From an uncultured Bacillota bacterium (GTDB lineage Bacteria > Bacillota_I > Bacilli_A > RF39 > UBA660), in NCBI GenBank assembly GCA_946407495.1, contig CAMJOB010000011.1, forward strand, positions 1 to 34,310: DNA of 34,310 nucleotides. Reading direction: 5' to 3'. Below the pieces are notes generated by a model. The model did not search any database. It worked only from the letters and a program-made list of their open reading frames with translations, and was not told the DNA's origin. Positions 23,039-31,258 of this stretch are shown here, one piece after another; the first letter of the stretch is position 1; every line of letters starts with the position of its first letter. A program made the translations under genes and the position numbers.

Positions 23039-26000
23039 TTAGTCAATACTATTTCCTAAATTATCTAAAATTTTATTAAGTAATGGTACAAGATAGAATA
23101 TTGGATGTTTTTCTAATTTAATAATATCTAATACAATAACTAAATTCGTTCCCTTACTTAAAAACCTAAACATATTAGAAATAGATACTGAATCCATAAA
23201 TAATTGTTCTGTATCAAGTCTTTTAACTGTATCCTCATCAAATACCAATTCAATAGAATTTTTAGTCTGATGAACATTTTTAATCTTAATCCTAGAGGCA
23301 AGTTTCTCAAACCATTCTTCATACATATAGACTATTAAATCTTCATTAAGTTTACCAAAACGGTCTTCCAACTCAGTTTTTACCTCTATAAATTTGTCTT
23401 CAGAGTCAATTTCATTAATCATCTTATGAATCTCAATCTTCAACTCATCTTCTTTAACATAAGTATCTTCAATATGTGTAGATACATTAATTAGAGGTTG
23501 ATTATTTTCTTCTACTTCTTCCTCTACTTCAACATTCTTACGCTTTTGAACTTCTTCATTAAGCATCTTTAAGTATAAGTCAATACCTACACTATCAATA
23601 AATCCAGCTTGTTCACTACCAAGAATATCACCTGCACCACGAATAGATAAGTCACGTGTCGCAATACTAAATCCACTACCTAATTCAGTAAACTCTTTAA
23701 TTACATTAAGTCTCTTAACAGCTGTATCAGTAAGAGTCTTAAATGGTTTATACATAAGATAAGCATAAGCAAACTTATCACTACGGCCAACTCTACCACG
23801 AATTTGATATAACTGACTTAATCCAAATCTATCCGCATCAATAATAATTAAAGTATTAACGTTAGGTATATCAATACCTGTCTCAATAATAGTAGTACAA
23901 ATAAGTACATCATATTCATGATGAATAAAATCAAATAAACGATTCTCTAATTCGTTCTTATTCATTTGTCCATGAACTATAGTCATTCTAGCTTCTGGAA
24001 CTAAATTTTGTAATTTAGTAAGCTCATCCTCAATAGATTGAACTTTATTATATAAAAGGAAAACTTGTCCATCTCTAGATAACTCTTTATATATAGCATC
24101 CTTAATAATTTGACTATTCTCTTCAATAACATAAGTTTGAACAGGGAAACGATTAACTGGAGGAGTTTCAATTAAAGATAAACTTCTAATACCTACTAAA
24201 GACATTTGTAATGTTCTAGGAATTGGTGTAGCTGTAAGTGTTAATACATCAACATTTACTTTATATTGTTTAATCTTTTCTTTATGAGCAACCCCAAATC
24301 TTTGTTCCTCATCTATTATTAATAATCCAAGATCTTTTGGTTTAACATCATCACTAAGTAATCTATGAGTACCAATAACCATATCTATAGTACCATCTTT
24401 AAATCCAGAAATAATACGTTCTACTTCTTTAGGACTAGTAAATCTATTAAGTAAAGCAATATTTACTGGAAAATCTTTAAATCTCCCTATCGCATTATCA
24501 TAATGCTGACTAGAAAGAATTGTTGTAGGACAAAGGAATAAAACTTGTTTAGAATCAAGCATAGCCTTAAAAGCCGCAACAAAAGCAACCTCAGTCTTAC
24601 CAAATCCTACATCACCACATAATAATCTATCCATAGGAGCAGGACTTTCCATGTCATTCTTAATTTGACTTATAGCTCTAACTTGATCTTTTGTTAATTC
24701 ATAAGGAAAAGCACTCTCAAAATCACTAGACATCTCATTATCTAATGAGAAAGCATATCCTTTTCTAGCCTCACGTTCAGCATAAATACGCAATAATTGA
24801 TCAGCCATATCATTAATTCGTTTCTTAACTCTACTCTTAGTCTTAGCCCATTCAACACTATCAAGCTTATTAATCTTAGGTTTAGTTCCCTCTTGACCAG
24901 AGTATTTATATAACATATCAATCTTCTCAACAGGTATATATATTTTATCTGTCCCTTGATATAAAATTTCTAAATAATCTTTAGATATACCATTTAAACT
25001 AAGATTTTTAATACCATTATATACACCAATACCATGTACATTATGAACTACATAGTCCCCAAGAGATAATTTTGATACATCTTTTAAACCAACTCCATAC
25101 TTAAAGTTAGTTCTATATTTCTTTTTATGTTCAGTATTATTAAATAATTCCTTAGTACTTAAAACAACAACTTTATCGCATTCAAAACCACTATTTAATT
25201 CAGCTTCTACAAGATTAACTTGATTTAAAGCAATAGAATTAAATGTAGATTCGACTACTTTCATATTTAAAACACTAAGTATCTTACGTAATTGGAATGA
25301 CTTTAAACAAATAAGTACTGTATAACCATCATTTATCTTCTCACGAATAAACATGTTGATTTTTTCAACATTTTCGTTGAAATTATTAATAGTATGAACA
25401 TGATAATTCTTTATAGTTGAAAGACTCTCACTACCCATATTATTAATACTCATATAGTACATTACATATTGAGGAAGAATCTCTTCAAAAGAATTCATAT
25501 AGTTAGCAGAAAAGTCAGTATCAGTCTCTTCCTTATATGTAATAACTTCACGCATTATGTTAGTATAACCAACTTCTAATTGATTATAATCTTTAAATAT
25601 TGTAATAGGATCATCAAAATAAGAAAGAATACTAGTAACCTTCTCATATTTAGGTAAATACTTTTGCTTACCAAATTCTTCTTCAGTTACTTCAGCAGAT
25701 GTAATAAACTCAGAAAAAGGTTTAATAATAACATTCTTTATTTCTTCATATGACTTTTGAGTATCATAATCAAATAAACGAATAGACTCTATTGTATCTC
25801 CAAAAAATTCAAATCTAACAGGACTATCCATGCCTGTAGGAAATACATCTACAACAAAACCACGAACAGCAAATTCACCAGTCTTATTAACTATAGTAGT
25901 ACGAGTATAACCACTACCAACTAATTTAGATACTAATTCATTAGGTTCTATTTCATTATTTACCTTTAAAGAAAGGCAATGATTTAAATACGTATTTTTC

Positions 26001-26347
26001 GTTGGTAAATAACGTAAATAACCCATAAGATTAGTAATAACAATACGTTTATTAGATTCAAGTATTGAATCAATAGTTTCTAATCTATTAATTTTTAAAT
26101 CAGGTGAAATAGCTAATGCTTCACTAGTAAGAAAATCATCCATAGGAAATAATAATACAGAATCTGTATAATTTGATAAAGAAGAATATAATTGATTAGC
26201 CTCATATAAAGAATTAACTACAACAAGTATAGGTCTTTCTTCTTTTTCTAATAAACCAGCTAAATAAACACAAAAAAACTCATCGGTAACACCAGAGATA
26301 CCCATGTCTTTTTTGCTAACTATCGAAAATAAATCAAAAAAGTTCAA
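23039..26347 (-). CDS. mfd: Transcription-repair coupling factor Mfd
   Basis: Mfd removes RNA polymerase stalled at DNA lesions and recruits UvrA. The 1102-aa protein (1177 in B. subtilis) has a UvrB-like N-terminal part, the RNA polymerase-interacting domain beginning LSLGDYVVHNVHGIGVYNGI, and then RecG-like helicase motifs. These are Walker A GDVGFGKTEVAFVAAFKA, LIIDEEQRFGV, LTATPIPRTLQMSL and QIRGRVGRS. A C-terminal TRCF domain follows. Start is TTG at 26347 with AGGTGA 6 nt upstream, overlapping the pth stop. The pth-mfd pair is conserved; the small fin gene between them in Bacillus is absent. Confidence 0.98.
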   Translation of the reverse strand: MNFFDLFSIVSKKDMGISGVTDEFFCVYLAGLLEKEERPILVVVNSLYEANQLYSSLSNYTDSVLLFPMDDFLTSEALAISPDLKINRLETIDSILESNKRIVITNLMGYLRYLPTKNTYLNHCLSLKVNNEIEPNELVSKLVGSGYTRTTIVNKTGEFAVRGFVVDVFPTGMDSPVRFEFFGDTIESIRLFDYDTQKSYEEIKNVIIKPFSEFITSAEVTEEEFGKQKYLPKYEKVTSILSYFDDPITIFKDYNQLEVGYTNIMREVITYKEETDTDFSANYMNSFEEILPQYVMYYMSINNMGSESLSTIKNYHVHTINNFNENVEKINMFIREKINDGYTVLICLKSFQLRKILSVLNMKVVESTFNSIALNQVNLVEAELNSGFECDKVVVLSTKELFNNTEHKKKYRTNFKYGVGLKDVSKLSLGDYVVHNVHGIGVYNGIKNLSLNGISKDYLEILYQGTDKIYIPVEKIDMLYKYSGQEGTKPKINKLDSVEWAKTKSRVKKRINDMADQLLRIYAEREARKGYAFSLDNEMSSDFESAFPYELTKDQVRAISQIKNDMESPAPMDRLLCGDVGFGKTEVAFVAAFKAMLDSKQVLFLCPTTILSSQHYDNAIGRFKDFPVNIALLNRFTSPKEVERIISGFKDGTIDMVIGTHRLLSDDVKPKDLGLLIIDEEQRFGVAHKEKIKQYKVNVDVLTLTATPIPRTLQMSLVGIRSLSLIETPPVNRFPVQTYVIEENSQIIKDAIYKELSRDGQVFLLYNKVQSIEDELTKLQNLVPEARMTIVHGQMNKNELENRLFDFIHHEYDVLICTTIIETGIDIPNVNTLIIIDADRFGLSQLYQIRGRVGRSDKFAYAYLMYKPFKTLTDTAVKRLNVIKEFTELGSGFSIATRDLSIRGAGDILGSEQAGFIDSVGIDLYLKMLNEEVQKRKNVEVEEEVEENNQPLINVSTHIEDTYVKEDELKIEIHKMINEIDSEDKFIEVKTELEDRFGKLNEDLIVYMYEEWFEKLASRIKIKNVHQTKNSIELVFDEDTVKRLDTEQLFMDSVSISNMFRFLSKGTNLVIVLDIIKLEKHPIFYLVPLLNKILDNLGNSID

Positions 26348-26353
26348 TCTACA

Positions 26354-26923
26354 TCACCTATTTTTACGATTGTATTTACTCATTAGATCACTAAAAGGTA
26401 TAGAAAAATAATCATCTATAACATTAACTAAAGAAGAATAACATTCATGTACAAGATTTAATTCTTCTTTAGATAATCTACCAAGAACATAATCCTTAGT
26501 ATCAAGATCTTTATTTTTAGAAATACCAATTTTTAATCTCTTATAAACACTAGTCCCAAGATTAGCCTCTATATCTTTAAGTCCATTATGACCGCCTGAA
26601 GACCCTTTATCGCGTAATTTAAAATTACCAATCATAAGATCTAAATCATCAGAGATAATTAAAATATCAGAAACATCAATGTTGAAATATTCAACATATT
26701 TACGAACTACACCACCAGATAAGTTCATATAAGATTGAGGTTTAATAAAAATAATTTTTTCCCCAAGTAAATTAGTCTGTAAATATAGACCATTGAACTT
26801 ATTAGACCAATTAGGAGTAATACCTTTTTGTTCTAAATAATAATCTAAGAACTCAAATCCCATATTATGTCTAGTATGAACATACTCTTTACCAGGATTA
26901 CCTAAACCAACAATAAGTTTCAC
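26354..26923 (-). CDS. pth: Peptidyl-tRNA hydrolase
   Basis: Pth recycles peptidyl-tRNA released by stalled ribosomes. From GTG at 26923 the protein is 189 aa, starting MKLIVGLGNPGKEY. N9, the catalytic H19 (in TRHNMGFEFLD), PQSYMNLSGG and ISDDLDL are present, and GGHNGLKDI follows. A longer in-frame extension upstream would give a hydrophobic N-terminus alien to the family and overlap rsmI, so I reject it. The Shine-Dalgarno GGGGAAGTG is inside the end of rsmI. The gene is spoVC in older Bacillus naming. Confidence 0.96.
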   Translation of the reverse strand: MKLIVGLGNPGKEYVHTRHNMGFEFLDYYLEQKGITPNWSNKFNGLYLQTNLLGEKIIFIKPQSYMNLSGGVVRKYVEYFNIDVSDILIISDDLDLMIGNFKLRDKGSSGGHNGLKDIEANLGTSVYKRLKIGISKNKDLDTKDYVLGRLSKEELNLVHECYSSLVNVIDDYFSIPFSDLMSKYNRKNR

Positions 26924-26927
26924 ATTA

Positions 26928-27767
26928 TCACTTCCCCATATGATATTCTTTATAAATAACAGACTTAGGAACATTACGCTCCTTAGCAACTAATTTAATA
27001 GCATCATTAGCACTCATACCATCTTTAATGTATAATTCAACATGCTCAATAATACTAATATCATCATAATTAACTGTCTCATGATTACCTTCTACAATAA
27101 TTACAAACTCTCCTTTAAGAGAATCTACTATAGATATAACCCCACTAATTGTATCACGAATTACTTCTTCATGAATCTTAGAAATTTCTCTTTCTAAACA
27201 AATATTACGATCACCAAATGCTTCAAGCATATTTTCTAAAGTATCTTTTAAACGATGAGGTGCCTCATAAAATATTAAAGTATAAGGAAATTTAGCTAAT
27301 CCTTGTAATTCTTTTTTTTGTTTAGAAGATTTTGCATTTAGAAATCCATAAAATAAGAATGGACTTGGTTCAATACCAGAATTTATTAAAGCAGGTACAA
27401 AAGCAGTAGCACCAGGAAGACTTATAACATTAAATCCTTGCGCAATTACTTCTTTCACTACAATATAACCAGGATCACTAATAATAGGAGTTCCTTGATC
27501 AGTAACTAATCCAATATTTAAGCCATTACGTAATTCTTCTACTACATAATCTTTTACCTTATCCTGATTAAACTCATGACAAGCAACTAATTTCTTTTTA
27601 ATATCATATTTATTTAATAATTTACCAGTTTCTCTAGTATCTTCACATAATATTAAATCAACAGTCTTTAAAGTATTTAAAGATCTAATAGTAATATCAT
27701 CTAAATTACCAATAGGAGTTGGTATTAAATATAAACTAGCACTATCATCATAACTTATTTGACTCAT
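26928..27767 (-). CDS. rsmI: 16S rRNA (cytidine-2'-O) methyltransferase RsmI
   Basis: RsmI methylates the ribose of C1402 in 16S rRNA. The 279-aa protein of the tetrapyrrole-methylase fold shows YLIPTPIGNLDDITIR, CEDTRETGKLL, GLVTDQGTPIISDPG, SLPGATAFVPALINSG and FYEAPHRL. The start overlaps the trmN6 stop as ATGA, and the stop is 4 nt from the pth start. The small yazA gene between yabB and rsmI in Bacillus is missing. Confidence 0.97.
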   Translation of the reverse strand: MSQISYDDSASLYLIPTPIGNLDDITIRSLNTLKTVDLILCEDTRETGKLLNKYDIKKKLVACHEFNQDKVKDYVVEELRNGLNIGLVTDQGTPIISDPGYIVVKEVIAQGFNVISLPGATAFVPALINSGIEPSPFLFYGFLNAKSSKQKKELQGLAKFPYTLIFYEAPHRLKDTLENMLEAFGDRNICLEREISKIHEEVIRDTISGVISIVDSLKGEFVIIVEGNHETVNYDDISIIEHVELYIKDGMSANDAIKLVAKERNVPKSVIYKEYHMGK

Positions 27768-28486
27768 TTTCGTACCTCCTTCGTTAGTTTTTCATAATCA
27801 TCAGTCATAGAACCATCTTCATTATATAGAATAAATGGAGCATCTATCTTAAGACCAACACTACCACATTTTTGTCCCTCTATAAATACAAGATTAGACT
27901 CTTTATTAATCTTTTCATAAATAAAGATAATTTTCTTAGGTTCAATATGATACTTACGCATAACAGAAACAATCTCCATTATACGCTCAGTACGATGTAC
28001 CATAGCAAAATTACCATTATTCTTAAGTATTCTACTAGCAACAGAACACATCTTATCTAAATCCATTTTAACTTCATGTCTAGCAATAACCTTTTCTTCT
28101 TGTTCATTAAAGAAATTCTTATCATGAACAGGAAAATAAGGGGGATTACAAGTAACTAAATCAAATTCCTCATGAAACGTAAGATTATCAATATCATCAT
28201 TTATAAAAGTAATTTGATTATTAAGCTTATTATATTCCAATGATTCATTAGCTAAATCATATAGTTTCTTTTGTATTTCAACCCCGATAATAGGTTTATC
28301 AGTTCTTTTAGAAAGGATAAAAGGAATAACCCCATTCCCAGTACCCATATCACATATCTTTTTATCTCTTAATCTAATAGTACAAAAATTAGCAAGTATA
28401 ACACTGTCTAAAGAAAAGCAAAAATAATCTAAGTCTTGATAGATCATTAGATTATCGTATCCCAATATATCATTTAGTACTTTCAT
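27764..28486 (-). CDS. trmN6: tRNA1(Val) (adenine-N6) methyltransferase-like (YabB/TrmN6)
   Basis: This SAM-dependent enzyme family methylates A37 of tRNA-Val. The 240-aa protein has the SAM motif ICDMGTGNGVIP and the N6-adenine catalytic motif CNPPYFP. I choose ATG at 28486, 17 nt inside the end of ricT, with AAAGGA upstream; a longer in-frame extension would be a low-complexity leucine run read from the ricT gene in another frame. The start of rsmI overlaps its stop. Position equals yabB in B. subtilis; yabA, the DnaA regulator normally before it, is absent. Confidence 0.9.
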   Translation of the reverse strand: MKVLNDILGYDNLMIYQDLDYFCFSLDSVILANFCTIRLRDKKICDMGTGNGVIPFILSKRTDKPIIGVEIQKKLYDLANESLEYNKLNNQITFINDDIDNLTFHEEFDLVTCNPPYFPVHDKNFFNEQEEKVIARHEVKMDLDKMCSVASRILKNNGNFAMVHRTERIMEIVSVMRKYHIEPKKIIFIYEKINKESNLVFIEGQKCGSVGLKIDAPFILYNEDGSMTDDYEKLTKEVRK

Positions 28487-29273
28487 CTTTAGAATCCTTT
28501 TTATAAGTAATAATACCTTTATCTCCAAAATCAACAGTATAAGTACCATTAATAATATCAATAGCAGTAACTTTACCCATTCCACCAGGAGAATCAAACA
28601 TCATTCCAACTTTAGGTAAATCCTTTCGTAATTCAGTATAAACTTCATTTTCATAACCTAAACAACAAAGTAATCTACCACATGATCCATTAATCTTAGT
28701 AGGAGATAATGCAAGATTTTGATTCTTAGCCATATTAATTGAAACACTACTAAAATCAGATAAGAAAGAATTACAACATAAGAATAAACCACAAGGTCCC
28801 AAACCACCTACTCGTTTAGACTTATCACGAACACCTATCTGACGTAATTCAATTCTAGCTTTAAACTTTTGTGCTATCTTTTTAGCTAATTCTCTAAAAT
28901 CAACACGATTTTCAGATAAATAAGTAATAACTAGAACAGATTTATCTAAATTATATCTAGCATCAACAAATTGCATATCTAATTCTAAAGACTCAGCAGT
29001 CTTCTTAGAAAAATTAAGAACTTTTAAAGCCTCTTCTTCTAAACTATTAAACTCCTTAAAATCTTTATCAGTAGCAATACGTAATACTTTCTTTAAAGGC
29101 ATAATAAGATTCTTTTCATTTTCCATATAGTTAGGTTTAATAACTCTAGCTATAAAAGGACCAAGATCAGTTTCAATAACAACCTTATCACCTAATTTTA
29201 ATTGTAAATTATTAGTAGATAAAAAATAATGATTTTTACTAGAATCAACACTAGCAACTACTATTTCTACCAT
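28470..29273 (-). CDS. ricT: RicT (YaaT), PSP1-domain protein of the Ric complex
   Basis: RicT works with RicA and RicF in an iron-sulphur complex that assists RNase Y and affects sporulation, competence and biofilm formation in B. subtilis. The 267-aa protein contains the PSP1 core (RVGGLGPCGLFLCCNSFL) and a second cysteine cluster (NGSCGRLLCCLGYE), which fit cluster ligation. I choose ATG at 29273 with AGGTG 6 nt upstream, inside the end of holB. The holB-ricT-yabB order is conserved. Confidence 0.95.
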   Translation of the reverse strand: MVEIVVASVDSSKNHYFLSTNNLQLKLGDKVVIETDLGPFIARVIKPNYMENEKNLIMPLKKVLRIATDKDFKEFNSLEEEALKVLNFSKKTAESLELDMQFVDARYNLDKSVLVITYLSENRVDFRELAKKIAQKFKARIELRQIGVRDKSKRVGGLGPCGLFLCCNSFLSDFSSVSINMAKNQNLALSPTKINGSCGRLLCCLGYENEVYTELRKDLPKVGMMFDSPGGMGKVTAIDIINGTYTVDFGDKGIITYKKDSKDESTK

Positions 29274-30126
29274 ATACATCACCTATTACTTTCGCAAAGA
29301 AAGAATCAACCCAAATTTTATAATTAACGTTATATTCTAATTTTTGCTTTTCTTTCTCAATTATTTTAACATAAAGCACCATATCTTCTACATCAATATT
29401 CTTAATAGCTTTAAATATAGAATCAGAATAATCTATATCATTAATATTACTTAAATAATAAACAAAATACTTTTCTACATCAGATAAAACTCTAAGAGCC
29501 ATATTCTTATCAGGTAAAACATTATCAAATATATCTTTATAGAAAACAAACAAATTCTTTTTCTTAGAAAAATACTCTATCAAATTTTCAACTTTATCTT
29601 TAATATCATTATCAATATTTAATGAATTACTCTTAAGATTATAAATCTGACATCTAGATAAAATAGTATCTAATAATAGATATCTATTTTCTGTTATTAA
29701 CATTGCGATAATATCATCTTCAGGTTCTTCTAAAAACTTAAGTAAACTATTTTCAGAAGCAGGATTCAAACGATCAGCTTGTTGAATAATATAAACTCTT
29801 TTATTATCTAATAAAGATTTATTATTAAATTCATCTTGCAAATCTAATAATTGTTGTTTCTTTATCCAAGCTGAATCTGTAGATATTATCATTAAATCAG
29901 GATAATTATCTGTATCAATTAAATTACAAATATTACATTTTCCACAATTCAAATTATGTAAATTTTTATCTTTTTCTTTACACATAATTAACTTAACTAT
30001 GTCTTTTATACATTTAATAGCTTCATTACAATCATCTACTTCAAATAACATAGCATGAGGAATTTTATCTTTTACAATAATATCATTAATTACTTTTAAT
30101 GAATTAATATTATATTTTTCCTCCAT
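29251..30126 (-). CDS. holB: DNA polymerase III delta' subunit
   Basis: Delta' is a stator of the clamp loader and pairs with DnaX and HolA. The 291-aa protein has the zinc module CGKCNIC (about 62-68), the AAA+ segment KRVYIIQQADRLNPASENSLLKFLEEP and the SRC motif LSRCQIY. No P-loop is present, as expected of a non-catalytic subunit. ATG at 30126 follows GAGGTGA. tmk, yaaQ and yaaR, which precede holB in Bacillus, are missing, so it lies directly after bofA. Confidence 0.93.
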   Translation of the reverse strand: MEEKYNINSLKVINDIIVKDKIPHAMLFEVDDCNEAIKCIKDIVKLIMCKEKDKNLHNLNCGKCNICNLIDTDNYPDLMIISTDSAWIKKQQLLDLQDEFNNKSLLDNKRVYIIQQADRLNPASENSLLKFLEEPEDDIIAMLITENRYLLLDTILSRCQIYNLKSNSLNIDNDIKDKVENLIEYFSKKKNLFVFYKDIFDNVLPDKNMALRVLSDVEKYFVYYLSNINDIDYSDSIFKAIKNIDVEDMVLYVKIIEKEKQKLEYNVNYKIWVDSFFAKVIGDVYGRNSSC

Positions 30127-30136
30127 GTTATCACCT

Positions 30137-30322
30137 CTAAAACATAAGCATCTTTAATAAGATCATAACAAAGAAACCAGGTAAACCTAAAAGAGTAATA
30201 ACTCCGATAGTTATAAGATTCATTGGTATTACCATATTAATAGATACAGCAAGTAAATTATAAGTATATAAAACTAAAAAACTTAGAATACATCTTTTTA
30301 TTATTTTAAAAATAGTAATCAC
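30137..30322 (-). CDS. bofA: BofA-like inhibitor of pro-SigK processing
   Basis: BofA is a small mother-cell membrane protein that holds SpoIVFB inactive until the forespore signals. The 61-aa product has two hydrophobic segments and the family pattern YTYNLLAVSINMVIPMNLIT followed by TLLGLPGFFVMILLKML. It lies downstream of recR, as in B. subtilis. The start is uncertain: GTG at 30322 overlaps the only Shine-Dalgarno (AGGTGA), and no better in-frame ATG exists. If the SigE-like promoter upstream is real, the message could start at or near the GTG and be nearly leaderless; an ATT start further in is the alternative. Confidence 0.85.
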   Translation of the reverse strand: MITIFKIIKRCILSFLVLYTYNLLAVSINMVIPMNLITIGVITLLGLPGFFVMILLKMLMF

Positions 30323-30329
30323 CTATTAG

Positions 30330-30357
30330 AAGATATGACAAAACAATAGAATTATTC
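30330..30357 (-). promoter_or_regulatory. Weaker SigE-like promoter for bofA
   Basis: GAATAAT (30357-30351, 6 of 7 matches to KMATATT) and CATATCTT (30337-30330, 7 of 8 to CATAYANT) are 13 bp apart. The -10 ends 5 nt before AGGTG, the same geometry as at yabG and yabP. Confidence 0.4.
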
Positions 30358-30948
30358 TATTGATTTACGATCATTTAAAGCACGTTCCAAAGTAAGACTA
30401 TCTATATATTCAATATCAGCACCAATTGGAATACCACTAGCTAAACGACTAACTTTAATATTAAGTCCATCTAAAATTCTCTTTATATATAAGGAAGTAG
30501 TTTCACCCTCTATACTAGGTTTAAAAGCAAAGATAATCTCATCAAAATGATTATCCTCTATTCTTTTTAATAACTTATCAATACCTATATCTTCAGGATT
30601 AATACCTTCCAAAGGAGAAATAAGTGCATCCAAAACATGATATTTCCCATGGAATATACCTAGTTTTTCAAACAGAAAAACACTCTTACTATCATCAACA
30701 ACACATAACACATGTTCATCTCTACCAGGATCAGAACATATAAAACATAAATCATTATCCGTTAAATTATTACATTCCTTGCATTTATGAATTTTTTCTT
30801 TCATTTCAGTTAAACTATTAGCAAAGAATTCTACTTGTTCATCTTCTAAATCTAATATAGAAAAAGCAAGACGTTCAGCAGTCTTAGAACCAATACCTTG
30901 TAATGATTTAAAGGATTCAATTAAATTTTTAATACTATCAGGATACAT
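30352..30948 (-). CDS. recR: Recombination mediator RecR
   Basis: RecR works with RecO to load RecA on gapped DNA. The 198-aa protein has the helix-hairpin-helix LQGIGSKTAERLAF (16-29), a zinc finger with C56, C59, C68 and C71, the Toprim part (LCVVDDSKSVFLFEKLG), and ASGIPIGADIEYIDSLTL. Length is standard. The start has no strong Shine-Dalgarno and lies 5 nt after the ybaB stop, suggesting coupled translation. A weak 7-bp hairpin surrounds its stop codon. Confidence 0.97.
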   Translation of the reverse strand: MYPDSIKNLIESFKSLQGIGSKTAERLAFSILDLEDEQVEFFANSLTEMKEKIHKCKECNNLTDNDLCFICSDPGRDEHVLCVVDDSKSVFLFEKLGIFHGKYHVLDALISPLEGINPEDIGIDKLLKRIEDNHFDEIIFAFKPSIEGETTSLYIKRILDGLNIKVSRLASGIPIGADIEYIDSLTLERALNDRKSIE

Positions 30949-30952
30949 TTAA

Positions 30953-31246
30953 TTAAAATAATCCAGGAATGTTACCGAACTTACCCATCTTCTTTTCAGT
31001 AGCATCATCAATCTTATTATTAGCGTCATTAATAGCGCTTTTAATCATCTCTTCTAACATTTCCATATCTTCTTTTTCAAGTTGATCAACTTTTATTTCT
31101 ACAGAAGATACTTCTTTAGTACCTTTCATAGTAACTTTAATCATAGCATTTTCACTAACAAAATCAGAATTATCAACTTCTGCTTTTGCTTTTAACATAT
31201 CTTTTTGTAAAGCTTGAGCTTGCTTTAACATAGCTTGCATATTCAT
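30953..31246 (-). CDS. ybaB: Nucleoid-associated protein YbaB/EbfC
   Basis: YbaB proteins are small dimeric DNA-binding proteins of uncertain role. The 97-aa protein has MNMQAMLKQAQALQKDMLKAK, VKVTMKGT-like strands (IKVTMKGTKEV) and IKSAINDANNKIDDATEKKMGK, close to the family. The dnaX-ybaB-recR order is conserved across bacteria. ATG at 31246 follows AGGAGG. Confidence 0.96.
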   Translation of the reverse strand: MNMQAMLKQAQALQKDMLKAKAEVDNSDFVSENAMIKVTMKGTKEVSSVEIKVDQLEKEDMEMLEEMIKSAINDANNKIDDATEKKMGKFGNIPGLF

Positions 31247-31258
31247 AATTATTTCCTC

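Noticed and set aside
26924-26989. Hydrophobic N-terminal extension of pth
   Set aside because: It lies in the 3' end of rsmI; the family begins with KLIVGLGNPG and the GTG at 26923 has a ribosome binding site.
28487-28597. N-terminal extension of the trmN6 frame
   Set aside because: It reads as a leucine/isoleucine run within the coding end of ricT in another frame; the family start is at 28486.
30346-30364. Terminator after recR
   Set aside because: The hairpin CAAUAGA/UCUAUUG is only AT-rich 7 bp and is followed by just four U; not strong enough to call.
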